Positions 23,621-35,741 of a stretch of DNA of 64,000 nucleotides are shown here, piece after piece. Each line of letters opens with the position of its first letter. Positions within the stretch are counted from its first letter, which is position 1. The notes below the pieces were generated by a model that ran no database searches, had not been told where the DNA came from, and worked only from the letters and a program-made list of their open reading frames with translations. This DNA is from Rhexocercosporidium sp. MPI-PUGE-AT-0058 (Eukaryota; Ascomycota; Leotiomycetes; Helotiales). Position numbers and translations under genes: made by a program. The stretch spans positions 620,001-684,000 of the forward strand of contig JAGTJL010000024.1 of NCBI GenBank assembly GCA_020746875.1, read 5' to 3'.

Positions 23621-24399
23621 CTCTTTTAATAAAAAGGAAGATATATATTATTATACGTATTAAAAAATAAAAGCTATTTAATACCGGAAAAACTATAGGA
23701 AAAAGCAATACTAAGTCTTACGCGTCGAAGGGTTAAAAGATATTCTTAAACGCTTATATATTTTTGTAAGACTAAAGCAACCCGAGACAGGTACGAATGC
23801 GTTATTTTATAATTTAATAAATAATAACTCAAATTATAATTTATTTAATAAATATAAAGCTAAGTTATAAAGATTTCTTTTTTATTTAAGTATAATTAAG
23901 AGTTTATGACTTTTAATAAGTATTAGTTCTAGGTAATTAATACTTATAACTTATATATAATTATATAAGATAACTATAGAATCTCGAGAACTTTTTAAGA
24001 AAGATTTTATAATTATAAAGACTTAAGGTATAATATAATTCTCGAAATAAAATTCTTTAAATATAAAAGCGCCGAGTATTATAATTAAAAACTCAAGAAA
24101 TCAACTTACGCCTTAATTTAAGATAAGATTTAGATTATAATAATAAAAGAGTTTATTAATATTCTTAATACCGACTTTAAAATAATATTTTATATTATAT
24201 TTATATCTTAATTCGATTATAATTATTTAAAGAATTTAAGATTATATAAGTATTTAAAGCAATCGTAGGATATTCGTCTTAGCACTAGCGTCGTAGAACC
24301 GTCGCAAGTATTAATTATTTAGCTAAAGACTCTTAAATCGATACTTCTTCTAGATTAGCTTACAAATATAGTAGATATATACGATAATAATCCGCTAAT

Positions 24400-27300
24400 T
24401 GCTTTTTTTAAAAAATAAATTAGATTCGAGTATATTATTAATATTAACGTATTACTTCCGTATAGCTTTTTTTATAACTTTTCCGAATTATAATTCGCTG
24501 CGCTTCGGGAATACCTTATTACCTTATTATAAAAGAGATAGATTCGTTTATTAAAAAGTCCCGTAAGTACGCTAATATTATTTATATTAAAGAAAGATAA
24601 AGAATTGCTTTTATATATAGATTATCGAGGATTAAATAAGGTAACGATTAAAAATCGCTATTCCCTTCTTTTAGTCGATAAGACGCTAAATTATTTCGGC
24701 AGAGCTATAATATTTATAGCTTTAAATTTAAAGAATATATATTATTATATTAAAATTAAAACAAAATACGAATAGAAAATAACTTTTTATATAAAATATA
24801 AATATTTTAAATATTTAATAATACTCTTCGGGCTATTTAACGCTTTAATTACGTTTTAAGCGTATATTAATAAAGCGTTAATAAGACTAATCGATTATTT
24901 CGTTATTATATATTTCGATAATATCTTAATTTATTTTAAGAATAAAGAAGAATACCGTAAGTATATTAAAGCTGTTATAAAATAATTACGCAAGTATAAG
25001 CTTTTCGTTAAATTTAATAAGTATAAGTTTAAAGTAAATTAAGTCGAGTTTTTAAGATTTAAAGTCGGATTAATCGGTATTTAAGCGGACTTAAAGCGGA
25101 TCCGTTTAATTTAAGAATAATTAAAGCCGGAATTTTATAAAAATATTTAGGTTTTTTTAAGCTTCGCGAATTTTTATTATAAATTTATATTAAGATATTT
25201 TAAGATAACCGTAAGCTTAATAAGAGCTTTTTAAAATATAAAAAATAAAATTAAAAAAAGACCTTTTAAATTTTCCGATATAATTAAGAAAAGTTTTAAA
25301 GATTTAAAAACAGCTTTTATTAATATATTAATTATAAAGTATTTTAATCTTACGAAGCGTATTCAGATTAAAACCGATACTTTTAGATTTGTAATTATTA
25401 ATATTCTCTTTTAGTAAGCTAATTCTGAAGAAGGATTTAAGCGATATTAAAAACCCGTTGCGTATTAGTTTCGTAAAATAACTAATGCTAAACGGAATTA
25501 TATTACTTACAATAGAGAGCTTTTAGCTATTATTAAGTATTTTAAGGAATAAAAGTATTACTTTAAGGGCAACTAATATACTATTAAAATACTTACGAAT
25601 TATAATAACTTTAAGTATTTTATAATAACGAAATATTTCGAGAGTCGATAAGCACGATAAGTAATATATTTTATTATTTATAATTTTAAAATCTATTACC
25701 GTAAGAATACCGTAAACCCGACGAATAAACTTAATAAGAGGCCAGATTATCGGGAATTTAAAAACTCTATTAATATTACTTAATTATTAATATTTTAAAA
25801 TAAATTAAAAGGAGCTTTTATAAGTACTTTATGAAATCGAAGAGCCGATATCGAAGTATTTCTAAATAAGAATTATAAGATATTATTAAGAAAACTATTT
25901 AATATTATTTAAGATCTTATTAATAAAAGACCGGACTTAATATTAATAAAACCGGAATAAGTTATTTAGAAAAAGATTCTAGAAGTTAAGTATATAAAAC
26001 TTAATCCTCTGGATATTATACTTAAGATAATAGTTTTATTTATAAATATATTATTATATATAAGAAGCGAAAGCTAGCCGCTTATTACAGGAATTAATAA
26101 TTATAAATATCTTATTTTAATATTATAAATAAAAGTAATAATTAAAAGTTAAATTACTCTGGCTTATTAATAAAGCTGCTGCGAGACTTAATTATCTTCG
26201 CTTAACGTAATAATAAAAACTACAGAAGTATAATTAATATAATAAACAAACTTAAATCTTAATTAAATTAAAAATAAAACTTACATATATTAGAACTTCT
26301 TTAATAAGATTTTAAAGCTTATATTTTAAATGATTTAATATTAAGAATAAAAATTATAAAACTTTATTATAATAACTTATTAATAAGGCATTACGGTATT
26401 ATAAAGACTTTATAACTTTTCCGTAAAACTTACTTTTAAAATAAAATAAAAGACAATATTAAAATATATATTAAAAAATGCGATATTTATTAAAAGATTA
26501 AATCGAAACGATATACGTTATATAAACTTTTAATAAGTCTCTCGAGGCTTTCGCGGCCTTAATCCGAGATTTTAATAGATTTTATTATAAAATTACCGCT
26601 TTATAAAAACTTATTTAATAGCTTAAATTTTAATTATATATTAGTAATTATTAACCGGTATTCGAAGATTGCCCGGTACTTAATATATTATAAAACGATT
26701 AATACTCCCGAACTTGCGGAATTATTATTCGAGAAAGTATTTTCTTTTTTTAACGTATCTTAAAATATTATATTCGATAAAAATATAATATTTATTAATA
26801 AATTCTGATTTGCTTTTTACTTTTATATATATATTAAATAAAGACTGAGCTTTATATATTATTTTTAAATAAATAAATAAATAAAAAAGTAGAATTAAAA
26901 TTTAAAAATATACTTTCGCGCTTTCTGCGAGATATTATAAAAAAATTAAATAAAGAAACTAGCTTTTGCCGAGTTTATTTATAATAATTCTTTTTATTAA
27001 ACGCTTTATATATTTTTATTTTAAATCTGCTACGGTTATAAGTCGGTAATATTATAAAATTCTAAAGATAGTATTTAAAGAAGAGAAGTATTAATTGCCC
27101 GAGATAAAGTTAAATTATTAAATAATAAACGAGCTGAACTTGCGAAAGTTTAAGATTGCGTGTAATAAAATCGGGAAAGCTATTATAATGCCCGGTATTT
27201 AAATAAATATTTCTAATTAAAATAATAAATAATATTTAATATTAAGAATAATCGACTGAAGACTAGAAAGCTATCGCTAAAATATATTAGCTTATTTTAG

Positions 27301-27760
27301 ATTATCAAGTACGTAAATAATGCGGCATATATTCTAAAACTGCTAAGCTTATATAAAAAGCTTTATTTAATATTTTATATATCTTTGCTAAAAGAATATA
27401 TAATATAAGCTAGTAAGTAATCAGATAATTACTTATTCGGTAAGCTTCCGGAGCTAAGCGAAGAAAATAACTTTTAAGAATAAGAAATTAAAAGTATTCT
27501 TAATTATAAATAAAATAAAAGAAATAAGACTAAGAAATATTTAATTAAATAAAAAAACTTCCCGGAAGATTATAATATTTAATTCTTAATATATTTAAAT
27601 CTCGAGAATATTAAGGAAATTTTTAATATATATAATAAGAATTATAAATTAAAAAATCAAATACCGAATATAAAGAAATATAAAACCTCTGCGTAACTTA
27701 CGAGAAGGCCGGGAAGATTACGAAAAGTCGGAAAGCCGAGAAAGTATCGCCGATTATAAA
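24400..27760 (+). pseudogene. Gypsy-X pol relic: RT, RNase H, integrase, chromodomain
   Basis: Reverse transcriptase about 24,430-25,120: the block LLYIDYRGLNKVTIKNRYS and the catalytic box YFDNILIYF, from an expected Y-x-D-D with one Asp changed to Asn. RNase H is about 25,350-25,680 (IKTDTFRFVI, then NYITYNRELLAIIKYFKE). Integrase is about 26,030-27,400, with a zinc-binding segment (LLIRHYGIIKTL) and an RPxSEILIDFIIKLP-type core start. The chromodomain is about 27,470-27,640 (KKYLIK.KNFPEDYNIQ). Chromodomains steer integration to marked heterochromatin. Stops are TAA/TAG at Gln or Trp positions. Confidence 0.85.
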
Positions 27761-28630
27761 TGAAAATATTCTTTTTTTATATTTTTTATAAAAGTTTTAA
27801 AGATTTTATTAAAGCTTTAAAAGTAATATCGGCGTAAGTATAAAATATATAATATTATATTAAAAAAGAATAAGCTTATAAAATATATTTAAATTATAAT
27901 TTAAAAAGTAACGAGATTTTATTTTAATTATAAAATAATAACGTAACTTTATCGTAAGTATTAAAGTATAAAGTATTTACTTTATAAATTAAATTATTTG
28001 AAAATCCTAAATTCTTTAACGCTAAACTCAGACCTACATCGCAATATTTATCAAGTGCTAAAGAATTGCAAAATATTTTTTGGAATAGCTTTAATAATCT
28101 CGTTCGATATAATACCGCTTTAATATAATATTAATATATATTAGCAGCAGAACGGGCACGGAATACTTATAATAGCTATTATAACTTCGCGGTATAATCG
28201 AATCTCTATTATTAATTTCTTTATTAAACCGTGCGTGATCTAGTCGGCCTTAAAGGCGGAGGTAATAGTATAAGCGTTTTTAAACTTAAATATATTACCG
28301 ATTAAGCGTATTATATCCTTATAGAACTTCTCGAACTCTTTTATTTTATTAATATATTAATAGTATTCCGAAAGAGAAAGATATAACTTATAAAAGGAGC
28401 ATTAATAAGAAAAGAGATTTAATTAATATCTTTTTTATCGAGCTTAAAAGATATAGGCGACGAGAAATCGGTTATACGGTATTTCTCGAGCTAAGTAGCG
28501 AAGCTTTAAGCTCTTATAAGAATCGTAAAGTTATAATCCTCGGGGGCGACGCCGGTATTATACTAGCTATTCTCACGCAGTTAATTCTCGAAATCGACGG
28601 CAAAGTTCTTTATAATACGGATATTCTTAT
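27761..28630 (+). other. Gypsy-X region downstream of the chromodomain, product unassigned
   Basis: Less AT-rich than its surroundings from about 28,020. One plus-strand frame is open for roughly 90 codons up to 28,630 (LSSEALSSYKNRKVIILGG near 28,490-28,550). It runs across the restored junction into 10,585 downwards, but the other two frames also look coding-like once Gln-type stops are discounted. With the continuation at 9605-10,585 there is about 1.85 kb between chromodomain and 3' LTR, long for a chromovirus 3' end. I do not recognise a product. Confidence 0.4.
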
Positions 28631-28937
28631 TGTGAGAATAGGCGAGCCAATCAGGAATGAGGAAGCGCAGTAGGTGAGGACACGTGATTAAAGAGAGAGA
28701 ATTACTTGCTTACTTAAAAGGCTAAAAGAGCTCTTTAGTAGTTATATATAAAATAATAGCTTTTTTAAAAGCTTTTACGACTACGTAACTAATTACGTAG
28801 CTTATACGAGCTACGTAATTGAATACAAGTATAATTTCCCGGAATACAAAGGTAATTTCCGGGCCGCGTAAGCAATAAAAACTCCTTCGACTATTCCAGG
28901 GTAGAATCGATACGAGTTACCGAAGTCAAATTTAACA
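28631..28937 (-). repeat. 3' LTR of Copia copy 2
   Basis: 307 bp, TGTGAGAATAGGCGAGCCAA to AAATTTAACA on the plus strand. It is followed by CGCCCTCTT, the reverse complement of the polypurine tract seen in copy 1. Confidence 0.92.
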
Positions 28938-28959
28938 CGCCCTCTTAATGAGTGACGTA

Positions 28960-31900
28960 ATAGCTTTATAAGCTTATATATAAGCTAGCTTTAAAGCAGA
29001 GCTTATATTTACAAGAAATAAAGTAAATACATAAAAAACCCTTTACGGAGGGTAGGCCAGTTGTAAAAACAAGTAAAAGAAATAACCGTAATACGCCTTC
29101 TAGAATAATAGTCTATTTTCCTCCGCCTTTAGCCTTATTCAGCTAGTCTTAAAAGCCTTATGAATTCAATGAATTTAGGCTTATCTAGCGGCTTCGTAAA
29201 GCCGTCGGCTTTTTATTTAAACCCTTTTATATAAATTAAGTCTATTTCGCTTTAATTTATAAAGTCGCGAACGTAATAATATTTAACGGTAATATACTTA
29301 ATCCTCTCGTGGAATTAAGAGTTATTAATTAATAAGAGAGCGCCGTTATTGTCCGTATAAACAGGGAATCGTTCTTATATATAATAGCCTAATTCGGTTA
29401 AAAGCTACTTTATATAAACAGCTTTTTTAAAAGCCGAATTAATAATTATATATTCGGCCTCAGTCGTGCTTTAAGCTATAATACTTTAGAGCTTGCTTTT
29501 CTAATTAAATAAGTAACTCGTTAAGTAAAAGCTTAAGCCGCTAGTCGATTTAGCCGTATTAATATCTCCGGCGTAGTCGGCGTCGTAATAGCCGCTTATA
29601 TATTAACTAGAGCTTTTTTCGTAAATTAGCCTTAGCTTTTTTAATCCTTTTAAGTATTTAAGTACGTTTTTAAAGGCAATTATATAATCGGTGCTAAGAT
29701 TACTAGCGAATCGAGCGAGCTTTATAACTAAGTAATAAATATCAGGTCTAGTCGCTAGCGTAAGAAACAAGAGGCAGCTTATAATTTGCTGATATTAATT
29801 TATTTCCTCTTTATTAACTTAATTAGGATTAGGCTCTAGCTTGTCCTTTAAATTTATTAATATATCTTTAGGCTTATAATCGGTTATATTAAACCGCGCT
29901 AGCACTTCCTTAATATAGCTCTCTTAGCTTAGCTTTATATAACCTTTATTTAAGTTATACTCGATATTTATACCTAAGTAATCTTTTATTAGCCTTAAAT
30001 CCTTTAACTTAAAGAGCTTTTTAAGCTCTTTAATAAAGGATTTAATATTATTAACGCTTAAGCTAATTATTGCTAAGTCGTTTACGTAAATAGAAATTAT
30101 AAGCTATTGCTCTTTATTAATTAAGATGTAATTCTCGGTAATTAAGGCTTGAAAACCGAGTTTTTGAACTAGGACTTCCTTTAGCGTAATAAACTAAAGC
30201 TTAGCTAACTATTTTAGCTTATATAAGGCTTTATTAAGCAGGAGTAATTTACTAGCGTATTTTTAGGCGTTTATGCCTTTGGGAGGCATTATATATAAAG
30301 TATTTACGTTAATATTACTTTGCGTAAAAGCCGAAATTATATTGACTTTTTATATAACTTAATCGTAAAAGACCGCTAAGGCGAATATTAGTCGTTAAGC
30401 CATTTGTTTTATTACGTTAGCAAAAGTATTTACGTAATTAAAGCTATAGAGTTGCTCGAATCCTTTAGCGACAAATCTAACTTTAAATTTAAAGAGATTA
30501 AGTAATTCTTTAATTTTATATATTTACTTCGTTTTTAAAGGCTTATAAGCTTTACTAGCGTTTTTAAGCACTATTTCCTAAGTCTCGTGACTTTCTAAGA
30601 AATTAGCTTCTTTTTCTATAGCTTTTAACTAATAGTCTTTATACGGAAAGGCCATAGCTTTTTTAAGGCTTTTAAGTTCGTAAATTCAAAGGCCTTTAAT
30701 TCGTTTAATAACGACTTTATTAGCCTTTAACTCTTCGGGCAGCTTTATTAACTCTTAATCGAAGTCTTCGTCGATTTTAAAGCTTATTAAAGCTATAAAA
30801 GTTAGTCTCTTAGCGTTTTTATAAATAGAAAAAGCTTCTTTTTCCTCTTCGATTAACTAGTTATTTAGTTAGCAAATAGCCGTCTTAAAGCTTAAGTATA
30901 TTACTAGCTAATTTTCTAAAGAATTAAAGTCTTTAGCGCTAGTACTAGCGTTTTTAATTACGACGTTAAGCTCCTAACTCGAATAATCCTTTTTAGGCCT
31001 CTTAATAGGCGCTTTAAGCATTTCCGGGCTAGTTATATTAGGCCTTTTATTAGCTTTTAACGTTTAAAGGAACTCTTGTATAAATAAGTCGGATTCGTCT
31101 TTAAAATCCGTTTTCTTGCCTTTTAATTAGTCGATAAGCGACTTTTTACTTATATTGCCTTTATTAGGCATTTCGTCGTTAATACCACTTATTAACTTAA
31201 TAATATCGTCGCTAGCGCCTTCAAACTCTTCAAGTATTTCGACTGTATTATTATAGTAGAAGATATCGGTTTCTTCCGTTATATTGTCCTTAAGGATTAA
31301 ATCCTCTTTAATTAAGAGGTTTTTAGAGCTTGTAACGGCTTTTTTACTCGGTAAATAAACCAAGTAATTATTAAAAGACTTAAAACCGACAAGAATACCC
31401 CTATCGGATTTATTAACTAGCTTATGAGCTCTCTTATTCTTAAGTACGTAAGTTAAAGAGCCTAATATGCGAATATAATCGATTGTCAATAATTTACCGC
31501 ATAAAGCTTTAAAAGGCGTCTTCTTTATAACGGAATTATATAACTGATTCTTAATATAAGCTATTCCTTATAATAAGTAAGGCCATAAAAACAAGGGTAA
31601 TCTCTTAGCCTTATAAACGCTAATTAGCCGCTCTATTAGGTATTTATTTAACCTTTTAGCTATCCCGTTTTAGAAAAAGGAATAAGGGCTAATATATTCA
31701 TATATATACTCTTTTTACTTATAATAATACGTCCATTTATTAAACTTGAATTCCCCGGCGTTATTAAGCTTAAAAGCTTTAATATTCGCCATAAATTTAA
31801 TTTCTGTGAGAATAGGCGAGCCAATCAGAATGAGGAAGCGCAGTAGGTGAGGACACGTGATCAAAGACAAAGTAGAATTGATTGCTTGCTTGCTTGAAGA

Positions 31901-34400
31901 GCTAAAAGAGCTCTACGGTAGTTATATACAAAATAATAGCTTCTCTAGAAGCTTTTACGACTACGTAACTGATTACGTAGCTTATACGAGCTACGTAATT
32001 GAATACGAGCGTAATTTCCCGGAATACGAAGGTAATTTCCGAGCCGCGTAAGCAGTGGAAATTCCTTCGGCTATTCTAGGGTAGAATCGGCACGAGTTAC
32101 CGAAGTGAAATCCAACAATTTCCTTCTAATTAAACTGCGTATTTATTATATTATAAAAGTCAATAAGTACGTCATAAGCGTCGGCTTTGAGTTTTAAGGC
32201 GTATAACTAAATAGCTCTTAATTTTTTACACGTAATAATAAGGAAATAACGCTTTCCTTTAAGTCCTTTAACTTTAAAAGGCCCCGCAATATTAATATCG
32301 AATATAGTTAAGGGTAGCGCGTCTAATATAGGCTTTTTACTGCCGATCACGTGCATTTTGCCGCTATTATAAGCGTTGCAATCGGCTAGCTTTACGTCTT
32401 TTCGTTAAATTTTCTTTAATTTATGGCTTTTTTTAATTGTTTTAAGAATCGACTCTTTATTTATATGCACTAGCCTCTTATAGTAAAGGTCTAGCGGCGA
32501 ATTAGAATCTACCTAATATATTACAGGTTCGAGAGCGTCATTATCGACTTCCGCTTGAACGTAATAGGCATTATAATCCTATTTAGCCTATAATTGGCCC
32601 TTTTTATGCTTTAATAAAGCACCGTCCTTAGTAAAGTTGATTGACCAGCCTTTCTTAGTCATTTCACTTGAGCTTAAAAGGGTCGTTTTTAGCCCCGGAA
32701 TATAGTTTACCCGTTGGATAACTACTTCTATGCCGTTATTGCCTTTTATAGGAATATCTCCCGTGCTTAGTATCGGTAATACGTCGCCGTTAGCGATTAT
32801 AATCGATTTATAAAGGGTAAGTTAATAATTAAGTAACCATTCCTTATTAAGCGTATAGTGCTCGCTAGCACCGGAGTCTAGAAATAGTCTATAATTATAA
32901 ACGGTTCTAAAAGCTTAATTTACAATATCTCCCTTTAATTAGTCAGAATCGAACTCGCTTAATTCCTTTATAATATTTACAAAAGTACTTATAAGTAAAA
33001 GAGGTTCAAGTTACACTTTAAGCTTCACATTTGACTTATTCTTTAATAAGGGTAAGTCGTTTATATATGCCTTAATAAGCTTTTTAGCCCTCACGTGCTT
33101 ATTAAGCGGCGTATAAGTCTTAAATACGGCCATAATAGCCTTTGTAGACTTTGTTTTTAATTCGCCTTTTGACTCCTTAGCCTTTTTAGCCTTATTAAGC
33201 TTTTTATTTAGATTTTCTGAATTATTAGGCTTTAGCTCAGGGTGTAAGACTTAGCACGTAGACGTTATATATCCCGTAACTTTGCACTTATTGTAATGCT
33301 TTTTATTACCGCTTTTACCGCCTTTAAACGCTTTATTAGCGTTAAGGTCGGCGTTAGCGCCTATGCGAGCTTCTTCCGAAATTAAGTCGTTAATTAAACC
33401 GTTAATATTAATATTCTTAAAATTACTTAACATTTTCTTGTATTTATAAGACGAAAAGGCGTCAAAAGAGCTTAGTAAGCCTTTTAATATTAGGCTAGTA
33501 ATTATAGGCTTTAGAATCTCGCAATCTAACTACTTTAAGTATATAGCGCTCGATTAGATTACGCTAATATATTTGTTTATACTTTTATAAGAGCTGTAAT
33601 TAAAATCGACAATTTAATTTATATAACGGCCGATTAGCTTAAGCGTTAATTAGCCGAAAGTAAATTAAATAGCGTTTTATAGCTTTTTAGCCGTATCTTT
33701 GTCTTTAAACCGCTTTTAATATTTTAATAATATAATCGACTTTAACGCCTTTAGCGCCTTTTGGCTTTACGTCTTAAAGTAGTTTAGCTTTTTGTGATAT
33801 TTTACGGCTAGCTCATGAGAATAAGGGGCTAATACGGCTTTACCTCCTTCGGTACTTCTAGCGTAATATAAGAATTAGTCCGGAGGCGAAGCTTTGCCGG
33901 AGATATAAGGCATATAGCCGTTAATTTCTAGGAATAGATTAGCGGGATTTATTTACTTAATATAATTAAATTTCCCTATTAGCTTCTCTCTTTTAAAGGC
34001 AGTAACAGCTATTTTAAGCTTATCTCGATTGAGTTTAGCTTTAATTCCTTTAGGTGATTATTACTTATAGTGATTTATTAAATTATTTTAGTCTTGGACT
34101 TTATTTAAGTCTTTAACCTCACGTTAAAGCTATTCTCTTTAATTTAGTATGCCTTAAATCGATTTAAAATCGATATTTAAAGTAATAAGTCTTGCTAAGG
34201 ACTTATATATTACCTTACCGAGGGTTTCGCTTAGCTAATATTATAATAGGGTTCCCAGCGGTTTGCTTAGGCTTTTATTATAACGCTAGCGCCACTACTA
34301 ATTTAGTTTCTTTTCACAAGAAGTAAATAAGCTTAATTAATTATAACCCTCTCCGAGGATGGCTTTTTATATAGTTAATAAAGCTTAAAAACCACTGTAA
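28960..34400 (-). pseudogene. Copia copy 2 gag-pol polyprotein relic
   Basis: Minus-strand order from the right: gag, with zinc knuckle at about 33,251-33,310 reading HYNKCKVTGYITSTC, in which the first Cys and the His of the CCHC box have become Tyr; protease and pre-integrase about 32,400-33,000; integrase about 31,500-32,350, split by a solo LTR; a 120-residue open piece at 31,127-31,489 (DYIRILGSLTYVLKNKRAHK, then GILVGFKSFNNYLVYL) from the region after the integrase core; reverse transcriptase about 29,900-30,650; RNase H about 29,200-29,600. Comparison with copy 1 shows independent RIP changes in the two copies. Confidence 0.88.
31805..32117 (-). repeat. Solo Copia LTR nested in Copia copy 2 (TSD ATTTC)
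   Basis: Family-1 LTR with perfect ATTTC repeats at 31,800-31,804 and 32,118-32,122, interrupting the integrase. Little RIP damage: its hairpin and both termini are intact. Short open frames inside it are byproducts of the LTR sequence, not genes. Confidence 0.92.
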
Positions 34401-34841
34401 TTTGTGCTAGACTAGTGACGATTCGAATAGCCACTCCTTAATATAAGTTACGCTAACACGCTACTTTTAGCCACTGCTAGCGCCGTAAAAGGTATAGGCA
34501 CTTAGGAATAAGAAGTTTATTATAAAACCTAGAACCGTAATTTAGGTGGTTACGCGCGCTTATAACGTCTAAGGACTGTTAAGTTATGATTTCCTTAAGG
34601 TTTAGTCTTAGGGTTAAAGGCCATGGGTCCGTAATACGTCCTAATCGAGTTAATAAAGGCTTAAAGGGGTTTAGCTTACTTTAGTCAAGAGAAGTTAATA
34701 TGGCTTTATCGACAAGCGTTTGAACGGAAGCAGCTGAAGCGGTATTAGCCGAGAAAGCTCAGCTAGTCGTCTCGATCGGGAAGTTGTGTCGTAAATAATT
34801 AATATTATTAACTGCCTTAGCGAATTGCCGAATTGCTATTA

Positions 34842-35152
34842 TATGAGAATAGACGAGCTAATTAAGAATGAGGAAGCGCAGTAGGTGAGGACACGTAATT
34901 AAAGAGAAAGAATTACTTACTTGTTTACTTAAAGAGCTAAAAGAGCTCTTCGGTAGTTATATATAAAATAATAGCTTCTTTAAAAGCTTTTACGATTACG
35001 TAACTGATTACGTAGCTTATACGAGCTACGTAATTAAATACGAGCGTAATTTCCCGGAATACGAAGGTAATTTCCGGGCCGCGTAAGCAGTGGAAACTCC
35101 TTCGGCTATTCTAGGGTAGAATCGGCACGAGTTACCGAAGTCAAATCCAACA
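34842..35152 (-). repeat. 5' LTR of Copia copy 2
   Basis: 311 bp. The plus-strand left terminus is TATGAGAATAGACGAGC (the expected TG is now TA) and the right end AAATCCAACA. Just inside is TATTAGCAATTCGG-like sequence on the minus strand, matching the putative primer-binding region of copy 1. Confidence 0.9.
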
Positions 35153-35741
35153 TTACAACTCTAGATTTTAATTAAAAAAAGATATAATAATCGTATTATA
35201 ATTAATTAAGCATTTTATTAATTAATTCACAGAGTATTAAGAAATATAAAACTACTTTAAAAGCTTTAATAAAATATTTAATAAATAACAAGAAGTCTAA
35301 TAAGGATATAAAGTTAAATCTTTTAATACGCTCTTAAAAGCTAAGTCTAAAGCGTAATAAAAAGGATGACTTTAACGATAATATTAATATTAATACGGAA
35401 TCTTTGGCGGAGTTTAGCAATTTTATATAAAGTTTAGAGAAGTTCGCGAAGGTCTTAAAGACGATCATTACTTATTAATTTAAACTTAAGCTGGATTTGA
35501 GTGGACTTTGCCTAGGCTTGGGCTAGATTTCGCGTTTGTCTTTAGCGTTTTTAAAACGCGAATACCTAAAATATTAAATTAAAAAAGTTTTATAAATAAA
35601 AGATTATATAAAGATTTTCTTAATATGCTTTTAATAAATTTTTTTAAAGCTTTTTAACTTGAGATTAATAATTATTAAAGTTTAAGAGTGCTTTAAAAAG
35701 CTCGAATTTCTGGCGAGACAAATTCTTTATAAGCTTATTAA
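35153..35741 (+). other. AT-rich coding relic, continuation of the frame at 17,040
   Basis: Starts with the Copia flank TTACA. One plus-strand frame runs about 360 bases with only TAA/TAG interruptions (SQSIKKYKTTLKALIKYL, NTESLAEFSNFI). The same frame enters from the minus strand of 17,045-17,240 when the inversion is undone. Probably a gag-like product, but not identified. Confidence 0.45.

Larger units (their letters stand above)
21252..28630 (+). mobile_element. Gypsy-X chromovirus, 5' LTR to beyond the chromodomain
   Basis: Order on the plus strand: 256-bp LTR, unassigned leader and early gag, gag with zinc knuckle, reverse transcriptase, RNase H, integrase, chromodomain, then about 0.9 kb of unassigned sequence ending at the Copia flank CTTAT. 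Its 3' end and 3' LTR are at 10,585-9349. The domain order and C-terminal chromodomain are those of fungal chromoviruses (Tf1/MAGGY-like Ty3/Gypsy). A solo Copia LTR is nested at 22,419-22,724. All frames are RIP-damaged. Confidence 0.88.
28631..35152 (-). mobile_element. Copia-type LTR retrotransposon, copy 2
   Basis: Same family and same architecture as 10,586-17,039, in the opposite orientation. The left flank is CTTAT (28,626-28,630) and the right flank TTACA (35,153-35,157). A solo LTR is nested in the integrase. Some stretches are less damaged than in copy 1, for example an intact 120-codon frame at 31,127-31,489 and a better preserved zinc knuckle. Confidence 0.9.

Noticed and set aside
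28237..28400. Possible patatin-like start (a GLKGGG block) in the Gypsy-X 3' region
   Set aside because: Only a short resemblance, in a frame different from the longest open frame; insufficient to call a lipase.
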